Source: Chalciporus piperatus | Lineage: Eukaryota > Basidiomycota > Agaricomycetes > Boletales > Boletaceae | Length of the DNA stretch: 64,000 nucleotides | Assembly (NCBI GenBank): GCA_038093975.1 | Contig: JBBPTG010000002.1 | Location: 868,001-932,000, forward strand | Direction of reading: 5' to 3' | Part shown: positions 49,950-60,433 of the stretch, in pieces | Layout of the letters: the number at the start of each line of letters is the position of its first letter | Position numbering within the stretch: the first letter of the stretch is position 1 | The notes under the pieces: generated by a model | Databases searched by the model: none | What the model saw: only the letters and a program-made list of their open reading frames with translations | What the model was told of the DNA's origin: nothing | Position numbers and translations under genes: made by a program

Positions 49950-51068
49950 CTAGCTCTCTCTTGGTTTGTGCATGGCCGACTTCAACAACGAGAGCGTCGT
50001 GCCCGTGTACGATCTCTTCTTCCCCTTTCCTCTGCCCCACACAGCTCTCGTCGTCAGCTCCTGAATCGTCTTCGGTGGTTCCGCCGCGATATATTCCCGT
50101 GACCCAGGTAGATGTGGGTTGCTCCGGTGGTGCGACTGCCCATCCCAAACCCTCAAGTCCATAACCACCCTTGCTGCCTTCAACCCCTGCCTAGCACCCA
50201 CCACGGAAGGCCAACGTTCAAGGGTGGCCCTCTGCGGCCGTAGCATGACTGCTCCAGTGTTGTTGGGATCATCCCAAACCATGGGCCGTTGCAACCCTAC
50301 ATTCTTCTTGTGCACACGACCTGTCACTCCTGCAAACGACGCCAGATAGTACATCATGTTTCTGTCCCTGCCTTTGTACTCGTCCGTCAAGCGACCCTTA
50401 CGCTCCTTCGTCATCAGGAACGTCTGTAGCGATGAATTTTGGGCGTAGTTCAAGCCACGATAGGCGTGGGGCATGTGCTCGATAGCTTTGCTGCGTGGGT
50501 TGGCGCGTCGCTCTTGGGATATTTGACCGGCGATGGCGTCGTGCCATGGAGTAATCTTCTGCGAGTTGCTGAGTTGGTAGGAAGTCATGTCTGCTTGTTC
50601 GCCAGAGAGATGCTTCGAGAGGAAGTGATCTCGGCGTTGGCGTACTTGTTCAAGATACTTCTTGAACTCGTCGCGCGTCATGACTTCGAGGTTGGGGAGA
50701 TAGGTCTGACGCAAATGCTTTGGATCGTCCTTTTTGGGGACAAAGTCCGAGTCCTCCACTTTCGATTCCTCTGTTAGGGAAGAAGTGTAGGGAGTTATTT
50801 TGAGCTCGTCCCAGTTCTTCATCCATAATCCTTGTCGTTCTGCAGAGTTCCACTCTGTCTGATACTCTGGGGTATCGACGTTCTTGACGGTGATGTAGGC
50901 ACCACGACGACGGATAGGGAGAGGGCGTTTGAAACCCCAGTGACCACGGTGGGCATCACCACCATGTGCGGTGTAGACTTGGCTGATGGCGGGGTCGAAA
51001 GACGAGAATTTGGATTGTTTGAATAGCCTTGCAAAGGTGGAAGTCGTTGGAGCTGTGAGAGACGCCAT
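49950..51068 (-). CDS. MRP51: Mitochondrial small ribosomal subunit protein, Mrp51-like
   Basis: Component of the mitochondrial 37S ribosomal subunit, thought to help position mRNA. It is a single exon of 372 residues, unusual in this window. The N-terminus ARLFKQSKFSSFDPAISQVYTAHGGDAHRGHWGFKRPLP matches the family start, followed by ITVKNVDTPEYQTEWNSAERQ. The middle is basic and helical; the C-terminal half (RLTDEYKGRDRNMMYYLASFAGV) is conserved in fungal members as far as I recall. The first ATG before the homologous region is 51068. Facing the sugar transporter head-to-head across 1.27 kb. Confidence 0.8.
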   Translation of the reverse strand: MASLTAPTTSTFARLFKQSKFSSFDPAISQVYTAHGGDAHRGHWGFKRPLPIRRRGAYITVKNVDTPEYQTEWNSAERQGLWMKNWDELKITPYTSSLTEESKVEDSDFVPKKDDPKHLRQTYLPNLEVMTRDEFKKYLEQVRQRRDHFLSKHLSGEQADMTSYQLSNSQKITPWHDAIAGQISQERRANPRSKAIEHMPHAYRGLNYAQNSSLQTFLMTKERKGRLTDEYKGRDRNMMYYLASFAGVTGRVHKKNVGLQRPMVWDDPNNTGAVMLRPQRATLERWPSVVGARQGLKAARVVMDLRVWDGQSHHRSNPHLPGSREYIAAEPPKTIQELTTRAVWGRGKGKKRSYTGTTLSLLKSAMHKPRES

Positions 51069-52342
51069 TGCCGCCAACGACGACTCAGTCACTCGGGCGA
51101 GCGGGACGAGCGAGTTAGTCGCGTCTCGATCATTTTTCAGAGAAGGTCCGTCCGGCAATTCCCGGGAGGATAAAAGAGCGCGTCTTTGGCAACTCTCGAC
51201 TTTCAACCCACCGACGTCCAAAATTACTATTTATCCTCCTGCTCACGCAACGTCAAGGATGGATGGTCCAGACAAACGTCGAAGACGAACCCTCGAGAGT
51301 CGTCTCAAAAACAATCTTTGCTGATGTTCCTCCCACTGGTCGAGGGATCAGGACGCAGGATCACCTGGAGATGCCCACAGCTTCAGCTCTTTTTTAAAAT
51401 TTTTTTTTTACTTGCAGTACGATATTGCCTCGACGTGTATACTAGCAATACAATCATGATCATAGTGAGTCTCACTCCAACGTGTGGACTGTGTCAGACG
51501 CTGAGGCCGTGTATGCGAGATCATTCTCAAGGTTTGTTCTTCCCGCGCTCTGTCGCAAAAGTCGTCTTGCAGTGGATGTGAGTGATCTTTTGTTCATGAG
51601 GGTTTCGCTCGGACGCCAAGGATGAACATCCTGGTAAAAGAACACATCCCGCCCGCAAGGGTCCCTCTATTGTCGAGGGTGTCGTTTTTGGTTCTAACGG
51701 AGCCAACGACAGATGGATGTGGATGGGGAGTTAAAGGCGAGGCTGAGGTGTTCCGGGCTTCTCTGCTCTGCTCAGTTTGACGTCGTGCTCATGCTCATTG
51801 TGCTTGCAGGTCGTTCAAGTATGTATACAGTAGTAGTAGTGGTTGACAAAGTCCAGGAGAGAGTAGTGGTGTTTCCGTAGATACATAAGTGATTTAATAG
51901 GAATTAATGAACATGATCACGAGAGTCTCTGAACCGAGTGGCTTCTCTTTTTCGTCGACTGTTTGTTTCTTTTTCGCGCGCGTTCTGGTACGCCATCCTC
52001 TCCCAAACTCATACCCGTACAGTCAGTCCGACCGAGTCTTTCGCGACCGAGTCTTTCGTTACCAACGTCGAGCCGATTTCTGCTCTCGTGCCCACTCTCG
52101 GCCAACGAATCAGACACGTCGTTTATTTCTGTCTCAACATTTCTCAGAGTCGCTGTTCTCCGTGATTTCTCCTCTTTCCTCCTCCACTGCGCACTCTTTC
52201 CTTCCGGTCGGACCTGAACACGCCAGTAAACCCTACAGTCTCCCCACTGGCCAACTTTATTCGCAGAAAGTGAACCATCCAACTTTTCACCCTTGATTTT
52301 ATATTGAAATTCGATTCCGCAGTGCTTTCTCCCTCAAATGAA
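51069..52342. promoter_or_regulatory. Long divergent intergenic region with pyrimidine-rich leader
   Basis: 1.27 kb between opposed start codons. It has a T-rich run near 51390-51410, a CT-rich right half (51940-52300) typical of a 5' leader, and a perfect 15-bp tandem repeat at 52029-52058. No conserved reading frame was recognised. Confidence 0.5.
52029..52058 (+). repeat. 15-bp perfect tandem repeat
   Basis: CGACCGAGTCTTTCG occurs twice without spacer, about 300 bp upstream of the transporter start codon, probably inside or near its transcribed leader. Confidence 0.85.
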
Positions 52343-53937
52343 ATGTATCACCGCACTTACCCTTCGATCCGTTCGGTCCCACCATCTTCAAACGTTTCCG
52401 CCATGCCAACACCTAGTCCTCGTCTAGCCCCCCTTCTACCTTCCGCCGCTCTCGACAGTCTCTCGAGTAAATCGTCGGGTCTTCTGCTCAACCAGTCTCC
52501 CACCGACGTGGTACCCGAAGTTCGCGTGGCTTCTAAAGACCCAACAATTTGCGGACTGCCCTTGAAATACGTCTCGTGAGTATCGCGGCTATCATCTCGC
52601 CGACTAAACTCAACTCATCCAATCATTAAAGGCTTGTCACCCTTGCTGTGCAGAATGCGTCACTGTCCATAGTGATGCACTATTCACGAGTCTCGACCCC
52701 TGCACATCTCTCATATTCCCCGGCTACAGTCGTCTTGTTGGGGGAGGTATTGAAGGGTTCAATATCCTTTTTGATCGCGTTGTGGAGGGCAAAGGACGCC
52801 GATCTGCATTCGTCGTCTCGCAGGTCGGTGAGCGCATTCCTCTGCGCCTTGGCCCCATGGTCCACCCCATTCCGTCAAGTATGCAACGAGGTCTTCAGCG
52901 CCGATTGTTGGAAATTGTCCATTCCTGCACTGCTCTATGTCGTGCAGAACTCCCTTCAGTTCGTGGCAATTAGTAACTTGCCTGTTGCCTCCTTCCAGGT
53001 CGCGTACCAGATGAAGATATTGACGACTGCTGCATTCTCTGTCGCGCTTCTCCGAAAAAAGCTCTCATCAACCAAATGGCTCTCCTTATTATTTTTGGCG
53101 ATTGGTGTGGGCATTGTCCAAGTCCAAACGTCCGCCTCGAACTCTGGACCAAAAGACATTCGTGTAGGCAGTGCCCATGATGCAGCTCCGCTATATATCC
53201 ACATCATGAGCCCGCTCAAAGGGTTTGGCGCGGTTACGGCTGCTTGCTTCACATCGGGTCTTGCTGGCGTTTACTTTGAGATGGTGTTGAAGAATTCCAA
53301 GGCCGATCTGTGGGTGCGGAACGTCCAGCTGGCAATCTTCTCCCTTCTGCCGGCCCTCGCACCCATTCTCTACGGCCCTCATTACCCTACCCCCGACGGC
53401 TTCATCAGCTACATCTTCCGCAACTTTGGTGGCTGGGCATGGGCAACCGTGGCTATTCAGGTCTTTGGTGGGCTGGTCACGGCCGTCGTCATCAAATACT
53501 CGGACAATATCCTCAAGGGCTTCGCCACATCCATCTCTATCATTATTTCCTTCCTTGCGTCGGTCGTGCTCTTCGACTTCGATGTCACACCCTCGTTCAT
53601 CATCGGAGCCTCGACCGTGCTTGCTGCCACGGCCATGTACAACCAGCCAGCATCGAAGGAACCTCATATCACCACCTCTTCCGGCAAAATACCCTTTTCG
53701 GATTTGTCGCTGGGTAAAAAGGACCCCATCATCGGGGAATTCCCTACCAAGAAGTCGTCGCCATTTGGTAGCCCTCGTGCCATTGCGTCTGCCCTTGGGT
53801 TAGGAGATACGTCAGGGTCTCTGGTCGAGAACGAGTACTTTTCAGAGATGGAATCTACATCTCGATACCTCAACGCACCTTACGGCTCGCCCTTCCCATC
53901 ACGCACCCCAACCCCGCAACCGAAAGAGCGACAATGA
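52343..53937 (+). CDS. Golgi/ER nucleotide-sugar transporter (SLC35A-like)
   Basis: Antiporter that carries a UDP-sugar (UDP-galactose or UDP-GlcNAc type) into the secretory lumen in exchange for UMP. Two exons: 52343-52575 and 52632-53937; 512 residues. The N-terminal 75 residues are Ser/Pro-rich and cytosolic. About ten hydrophobic segments follow, with the SLC35A signatures PALLYVVQNSLQFVAISNLPVASFQVAYQMKILTTA, GFGAVTAACFTSGLAGVYFEMVLKN, VRNVQLAIFSL, GGLVTAVVIKYSDNILKGFATSISIIISF. The C-terminal tail of about 110 residues is long, Ser/Pro-rich and cytosolic. Substrate cannot be read from sequence. Confidence 0.88.
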
Positions 53938-54501
53938 TCCGGCATGGACACCAACAATCGAATCTTTACCATACGACTTCTAACGTGATGACCACATATA
54001 CCCCGTCCTACTAGACGTTTGCAGACCTATCTACAGCTATTGCTCGGCAACTACCTCTGCGTTGCAGCCGTCAAGCCAGCGAAATTATTTCATCTATATA
54101 ACGTTGTTTATGTCCCCTACGGTTTCCAGTCGCTTCGCATCGAATCTTTTCTTCTCGTACCTGCGGGGTATCGTCGTGCGTCCTTCTGTTACTGTTTGTG
54201 TGTGCATTCGCTACGTTCTTTTCTTGGTTTTTATTCACTTCTCTGGCCGATTGCCATTCACTTTCTACTTCTCTGCTGCCCACGTCGCAGAGAGTTATTC
54301 CCGTTTATTCTGACGCACAACGACCCGTAGGTAGCTTCCTAGAGTAAACATATTCGCTGGCATATTAGTCCGGTGTTGGCTGTAATATCCTGATCTGGAC
54401 GAGAAAACATACATCAAACCCAATCCTTTTGTGTGATTTGGCCGAGTCCCTTCCAAGAAGCACCGCCACAGCTGACCTTGATATCAACCTTGCTCACTGC
54501 G
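53938..54501. other. Intergenic between transporter and HypK-like gene
   Basis: 564 bp, T- and C-rich, with the transporter 3' untranslated region. An 84-codon frame at 54062-54313 is hydrophobic by composition (TTT, CTT codons) but has no family resemblance. Confidence 0.5.
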
Positions 54502-54892
54502 ATGGGAACCGTTAACACTGCGCAACCTGGCGAAGTCCTCTTTCATGTATGTTGCTACCTCACCGCTCAGTCGGGTTCACTAAATTCGCCCCAGACAAAG
54601 GATGGGAGTTCTTTCTCCCAAACCAAACTAGAGGCCAGTTTGAAGACGTTTCCGACAGATCGCAAGTCGATCAAGTCAACGAAAGGCCGAAGCGGCGTGA
54701 AGGAAGAACACACGAATTCTATCGTGCGTGTATTTAACACCATGTGCATCCTGCGTACTCACGTCTATCTTACCGTGTCTCGTTGACTGACAGGTGGAGG
54801 AGTTTGACATCTCCAAAGCACTAGCAGAGAAGGTGCTCTCTGAAAATGGGGGTGATCTAGACAAGGCGCTGCGTGCTTTGGTTGCCAGCTAG
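54502..54892 (+). CDS. Small UBA-containing protein, HypK-like
   Basis: HypK binds the NatA N-terminal acetyltransferase on ribosomes and tunes its activity. Two exons: 54502-54723 and 54794-54892; 106 residues. The C-terminal 45 residues, VKEEHTNSIVEEFDISKALAEKVL then GGDLDKALRALV, have the spacing of the HypK UBA domain (acidic pair, then alternating hydrophobics, Gly-Asp turn, ALxAL end). The N-terminal part, FSQTKLEASLKTF, is compatible but not diagnostic. The splice ATC/GTGCGT to GACAG/GTGGAG keeps frame. A 24-nt GT...AG stretch in exon 1 is a multiple of three and too short to be a normal intron. Moderate confidence; a UBA domain of another small protein is the alternative. Confidence 0.55.
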
Positions 54893-55130
54893 TTGCGTTG
54901 GTTCGATCTGTTGTAATTTACGCTCACTGTATGCTATTGTACGTCATTCTGCGAGGTTGGGGCGTTACAACGAGTGTCGACTTTCAGCATGATAGAGTGC
55001 TGCCAGGTAATACCCATGTTCTACAGACGAGTTGACATCGTTGAGAGACTCGGGAGTCGACATCCATTGTAGTCGTATGCTTGCCAGATGAGCTTGCAAC
55101 TTTGACACCATCAACCAAGTGGTACTAAGA

Positions 55131-56288
55131 ATGTCAATCGACTTGGAATGGCACAAACTTGACTCTTCTCTCGCAAAAATCCTGGTAGACATCCTCAACC
55201 GCCAGCTCTCCAACACCCAACGTCCATCCTTCATCGGACCTGTCGAAATAACAGGCTTCGACTTTGGAACAAACCCACCCGACGTCGAACTCGTAGACCT
55301 CCGAGACATTCATCCCGACTTCCTCGAAGACTCCTCCGACACCGAATCCGAACAAGATAACGTCAAAGTCACAGAAGGTGCAGAGGAAGACGAAGATGGA
55401 TTCGAATGGGTGTCGAGGAAAGCTTCACGACGTGGATTAGCAGAGGACGCACTCGCATATCATCATCTCCCCCCACACGTTCGGTACGGCCGCGGTCCTG
55501 CCGTCGACCTCTTCGCATCGACACCTGGGCTTTACCGTGGTCCTGGTCTAGGATCACCGAGGGACATCTGGGGTGCTGGCGCGATGCATATGAGTCTGCC
55601 TAGCCTGGGTGACTTTAGACCTGCAGTCGCACCTGCTCGTCCATCCCCTGGGTTTCACAACGGTCCACTCTCGCCATCCCCAAGGACAGGATCTGCATCG
55701 TCCTTGGCAGTCTGTCATCCATCAACGAGACCTGAGTCGCCCTCGCGGGATCCCGGTGCATCGGGGACTCTCCCTGACCCATCACCAGATCAACAGCAGG
55801 CACGGCCTGACCTCCAACTACATCTTCACCTCAATTGGCATTCTAATCTTCGCCTGACGTTGACGACTTCACTTCTCATTAACTATCCTTCTCCATCATT
55901 CATGTCCCTCCCCATCAAACTCTCTGTCATCGGCCTCGTGTTTAATGGTGAAGTGGCAGTCGCGTACGAGGGTAGTCGTGGACGCATTCATCTTTGCGTA
56001 CTGGACGAACTTGACCCGTACGGCCCTGCATGCCGACGAGAACGAAGTCAGTCAAGTACCCCATCAGACATGGATGACGATGCGGGGGGAAAACGAGAGG
56101 GCAAACCTCTACCAGTCGGTCAACGTCTCTTGCCGTCCATATTGATCGAGAGCGAAATTGGTCAGGCGGACAAACATATACTGAAAAACGTGACACGGGT
56201 CGAGAGGTTCATTCAGGATGTCATACGGAAAACTGTTGAGGAGGAGCTGGTATTTCCGAACTTTCATACACTCGTCATGGGTGACTAG
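55131..56288 (+). CDS. MDM12: ERMES complex subunit Mdm12
   Basis: Cytosolic bridge of the ER-mitochondria encounter structure; its SMP lipid-binding domain pairs with Mmm1. Single exon, 385 residues. The start MSIDLEWHKLDSSLA is the family N-terminus, so 55131 is chosen over the ATG at 55119. Other blocks: FIGPVEITGFDFGTNPPDVELVDLRDIHPDF, an acidic insert (SDTESEQD...EEDED), a low-complexity Pro/Ser region, and the SMP core DLQLHLHLNWHSNLRLTLTTSLLINYPSPSFMSLPIKLSVIGLVFNGEVAVAYE, then ILIESEIGQADKHILKNVTRVERFIQDVIRKTVEEELVFPNFHTL. It ends with VMGD. Confidence 0.94.
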   Translation: MSIDLEWHKLDSSLAKILVDILNRQLSNTQRPSFIGPVEITGFDFGTNPPDVELVDLRDIHPDFLEDSSDTESEQDNVKVTEGAEEDEDGFEWVSRKASRRGLAEDALAYHHLPPHVRYGRGPAVDLFASTPGLYRGPGLGSPRDIWGAGAMHMSLPSLGDFRPAVAPARPSPGFHNGPLSPSPRTGSASSLAVCHPSTRPESPSRDPGASGTLPDPSPDQQQARPDLQLHLHLNWHSNLRLTLTTSLLINYPSPSFMSLPIKLSVIGLVFNGEVAVAYEGSRGRIHLCVLDELDPYGPACRRERSQSSTPSDMDDDAGGKREGKPLPVGQRLLPSILIESEIGQADKHILKNVTRVERFIQDVIRKTVEEELVFPNFHTLVMGD

Positions 56289-56339
56289 CCTCAATAGGAC
56301 GAATAGAATACAACACCGGTGTATAATAGGTACAACATA

Positions 56340-58411
56340 TCATACGAGTGACTTGCTCATGTATGGACCGTCGAGCTCGTACCCGAGTTTTCGATAGTAA
56401 TCTCGTGTGCCGACACCTTGAAGCATCGTGTGTGAGCAGTGGCCGAGATGATATGCAAGATGTGACCCACCTGAAATTACCGCGAGTTTTACACTTTCAT
56501 GCTCTTCCCTTGCTATCCGTTCTGCCTCTTCCATCAACAACGTACCAAAGCCCTGGTGCTGGAACTTCGTAGGGTCGCGACCATGCACTGGCACTGCCGT
56601 CCCGTATACGTGGAGTTCCCTCACTATGCTGGATCCGCCTTCCGCACCCTCCTTTCGAACTAGCTCCGGTCTGAACGTCCCCTCATCCGAACACTTGCGG
56701 AGACGTAGTAGCCCGACAAGAATGTCCCGCTCTGGATCCTCGTAGGACAGGAATGTTTCCCATCCACCGTTGGCTGTATAGTCCCGACGAATGAGTTCGA
56801 CCGACTCGGGCCGAACCTTGTGGTGGATCTCATGGATCTGCCAGCGAATAAGTTCATCTACCTCGCGACGCGATCAAGAGAACTTACGCCGACTTCCCGG
56901 AACCGCACATCCCGACACTCTGCACCAAAGTCTTTCATACGATTTAGAGCGAGTTCTCGCAAGTTGCCCGAGTTTTCACAACCACTCGTAACGAGGGGAA
57001 GTGGTATATCTCTGCAAACGGTAGGTCAAGTGCTCTGTAAATAGCATGATGCGATTATACCTTTGGACACGATAGACTCTCGTCCAGGGTGGGACAAGTG
57101 CGAGGATTCGAGCAACGACATCGACCAGAACGTTCGGTGTGTAATTCTTGTATCGACCAGTACGCCATAGCTCGTATAGACCTGTTCCACGGATCACGAG
57201 CGTCGGATATATCTTGAGACCATCACTTCTAAATGCTGGGTTCTCAAAGTACTCCTTGAATTGCTCGAGGTCTCTCTCGAGTCCAACGTTGGGGAGGTCT
57301 GGCATCATATGTGCCACGACCTTGAAACCAGCATCTTTGGCGAGGTGGAAGGACTCTGATACTGCGCGAACGGTGTGACCACGGTTGGTATCCCTTGCCA
57401 CGTCCTCGTAAACCGACTGCACCCCAATCTCTAGACGAGTGCAACCATAACGAAGCATCTGACTGCGAATAGGAATGTTCAGATCTCGTTAACGATGAGC
57501 TAGATACTGGGAGCTTGCCTCAGGTGTGGGCGAAGGCAGTAGTCCGGTCGCGTTTCAATGGTAATACCAATGGCTTTTGACTTGCTCTGCTCCGAGTACC
57601 GAACTGCTTCATCAACATCCAACCCTGTGAACCCTGATAGCGCATTGTGTAGTTGAGCGACGAAGTTTGCACGATAATCCTCTGCCATGCTCATGAATGT
57701 ACCGCCCATGATAATGAATTCGACCTGCGCAAATATTGCTTGACTGGATATCCACGAAGACAATCAATGGCTAAGCGGACCTTGTCGACGCTGTGACCCA
57801 GCGCTTTCAACTGCTCGACCCGACCTCGCGTTTGTTCGTATGGGTCGTACCGAGCCCGGATGGCACGCATACTTGTTGGCTCGTATCCAGTATAACTTTG
57901 CGTGCTGTAGTCGAAATCTGAATCAGGTCCACCTGGACAATATCTGTGCAGCAAATCAGCAACAGCTTTCGTTTTGGAAGATCACACACTTACACACAGA
58001 TGTTCCCTGTCATGGCGATGTGTGGACATCGATGCGGCTTGCACATTACTGCAACGACCGCGATCTAAGCAAGGGAGGATGAGCAACACCGGATCGGGGG
58101 TTTAGTTGAACAAGCCTACCCCACTTGCTGTTCGTATGGGTCTTGCACGAAGCTTTGGGAGAAGTGCCTTCTTGTAATCATCTGGAATAGCACTTATGAT
58201 ATCGACCAGCCTCGGTACGCCTCCGAATCCAAATTTCTTGGACAGCTTCGCGCGAAGCTCGTTCAAAGAGACGGTCTCATTTGCGTCGTGCGATTTGATC
58301 AACTCTGCAGCTATTGCAGAGGTGACTCGTAGCAGGATTTCTGCCTGCGATGGGCCTTGTGGTTCTGTTAATCGGGGTCGTTGAGAGGGTGACAGATGTA
58401 ATGCTTGCCAT
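56340..58411 (-). CDS. ELP3: Elongator catalytic subunit Elp3
   Basis: Radical-SAM/acetyltransferase enzyme that starts cm5U34 formation in tRNAs. Nine exons: 58411-58394, 58344-58120, 58064-57994, 57943-57781, 57724-57519, 57462-57061, 57011-56888, 56837-56471, 56416-56340; 550 residues (yeast 557). The iron-sulfur motif is C-x9-C-x2-C in [17 protein letters not shown]; then [58 protein letters not shown], and the C-terminal GNAT domain with [14 protein letters not shown] and [11 protein letters not shown]. The intron at 57463-57518 has a GC donor (AG/GCAAGC). The start is tentative: no ATG is open directly in frame, and an 18-nt first exon with a weak donor (TCT/GTCACC) is proposed. Head-to-head with SLM3. 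Confidence 0.95.
57463..57518 (-). other. GC-AG intron in Elp3
   Basis: Exon ends CACCTGAG, intron starts GCAAGCTCC and ends TTCGCAG. Removal gives [14 protein letters not shown], matching the family HLDDMLKYGCTRLE. No GT donor nearby keeps this. Confidence 0.85.
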
Positions 58412-58639
58412 CAGTCTTGGTTCCGACGACCATTCCTGGGTAACTTGACGAGTTCTGTGGTGGTCGATAAAGCTCGGCTATGTTGGATGTCGGCTAGTTC
58501 GGAGTCACAGTAGTCTCCCCGAGGAGTCACAGACAGACTCTGTTCCGGTTGTCACACCTCGTACTACTAATTATTGACATGCTCTCTCTCTTCCGACGCT
58601 GTGCGGCACATCGTAGAAAGCTCCAGATTAGAAATTATT
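58412..58639. promoter_or_regulatory. Divergent promoter, ELP3 and SLM3
   Basis: About 230 bp between the proposed starts. An alternative SLM3 start at 58580 would shorten it to 168 bp. Both genes act on wobble uridine, one in the cytosol and one in mitochondria. Confidence 0.45.
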
Positions 58640-60194
58640 ATGCAGATTTCAAAACAAGCCCTTCGAAAGGTGACAAAGGTGCGTGGGCGGTTCGACGTAG
58701 CCAACATCGTACCAACGTTCCATCCAGTCGTAGTAGCAATGTCCGGAGGGGTCGACTCCTCCGTGACTGCAAAGCTCCTAGCTGACCAGGTCAGTTTAAC
58801 TATTTCTTGTTTGGTTCAGGTCTCCGTGATATCACTCAGGGATATGATCTCTCCGCCATCTTCATGCGAAATTGGGATACACGCGACGAGTCAGGTTCTG
58901 ATGAGGGATGCGAGTGGAAGGAAGACTGGCGAGACGTGCAAAAGGTCTGTCGGATGCTCGACATACCTGTCAAGATGGTGCGCACGAGCCTCTCCTCTCC
59001 ATGGATGTTATTTCATCCACGATAGATCGACCTCAGTCGAGAATACTGGCTCAGAGTGTTTGAGCCATCCATAAAATTCTGGAGCGCAGGGCTAACGCCC
59101 AACCCCGACATCTGGTGTAACAAGTAATGTAGCCCTTTTCTGCCCGTTTTACTTGCTTATTCCATATTGTAGGGAAGTCAAGTTTGGTGCCCTCGTTGAC
59201 AGTCTTACGAAAACCCTTGGATTCTCGGAGGTCCCATGGCTTGCTACAGGTATCTGCTTCCTTCCACTCACCATACAGAGAATGCTGATCCAGGCTGTGA
59301 TAGGACACTACGCTCACAAAGATTGGATAACAGACGGTTACCAAAGACCTCGTCCCAGGCTCCTGAAACCCATCGACGACAACAAAGATCAAACATACTA
59401 CCTGTCCTCTATCTCTGAGGAGAGTCTTTCCCGCGCTCTGTTCCCTCTTTCGGGATTGAAGAAGACAGAAGTAAGAGAGCTTGCTGCGAGATGGGGGCTT
59501 CCGACGGCAACGAGGGACGAGAGCATGGGTATTTGCTTCGTAGGGGAGAGGAAGAAGTTTAGTGACTTCATCTGTGAGTTCCATCTATTCGTCATTATTG
59601 GCAGCTCACACCGTTTCAGCGCGCTATGTCGAACCCAAACCTGGGCCAGTTGTGGAGATGACTACCGGGATGAAATTAGGCGACCATCAAGGCTTATGGA
59701 GTTACACCATTGGTCAAGGCGCCAAGATGAGTGGCATGCCATGTAAGATGTTTGTAGCCAAAAAGGATATCAACACGAACACGATCTTTGTAGTGCCTGG
59801 ATCGTAAGCCGTGCTATTCGTCTCCTTGCCAGCCCTGCTTATAGTTGTCTCCACAGCGACCATCCTGCGTTATATGTCAAGAGCTTCCGTGTTCCTGACT
59901 TCAGTTGGATATGGGCAAATAGTCCAGAAGAGCTGTCACAGCCGTCCGGCCTTAGAGCAAGTTTGAAGTATCGACATTGCATGACTGATGCGCCATGTAC
60001 TATTCACCGGTAAGCTATCTATGGATCGTCATTCCGCACGATCGTTCACGCGAAGCAGGGATACCCAAGGACTGATCATCAGCTTTGATGAACCTCAGAG
60101 GGGAGTTGCACCTGGCCAGTTCGCGACGATTTACCTTGGAGATTGGTGCTTGGGTAGTGGTGTTATCCAAGTTGTGGGGGATGTTCGGACCTAA
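58640..60194 (+). CDS. SLM3: Mitochondrial tRNA-specific 2-thiouridylase
   Basis: MnmA-type enzyme that installs 2-thio on U34 of mitochondrial tRNAs for Lys, Glu and Gln. Exons: 58640-58789, 58840-58977, 59026-59123, 59173-59249, 59304-59573, 59620-59803, 59857-60009, 60059-60194; 401 residues. The start MQISKQALRKVTKVRGRF is basic and lacks acids, a plausible presequence. PP-loop SGGVDSSV at about residue 35; FMRNWD; the catalytic cysteines in NPDIWCNK and SMGICFVGE; GHYAHKDW; the MnmA-type barrel GDHQGLWSYTIGQGAKM; C-terminal FDEPQRGVAPGQFATIYLGDWCLGSGVI. An alternative start at 58580 (MLSLFRRCAAHRRKL) would need a 31-nt intron. Confidence 0.93.
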
Positions 60195-60433
60195 CTTTGT
60201 GCCGAGTCTTTTCTCCTGAGCCAGCGACGATAATTACTTTACCGTATTTGATACGTCTGTGTCATTTAGTAGACCGCCCACCTCTCTTTCTACTCCCGTA
60301 TATACCGCTGTCCATGAGACAGTCGCCCTTGTCACTCCCTGACATTGAGTCGACGACCGGCTCCGGGTGAGCAAAATGCAGCACAATTGAAAGTCACTCG
60401 GATCGCATCTGACACCTTGAACAACACCACGGC

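Noticed and set aside
54546..54570. 24-nt intron in the HypK-like gene
   Set aside because: GTATGT...CTCAG is present but only 24 nt, a multiple of three, and reading through keeps the frame. Treated as coding.
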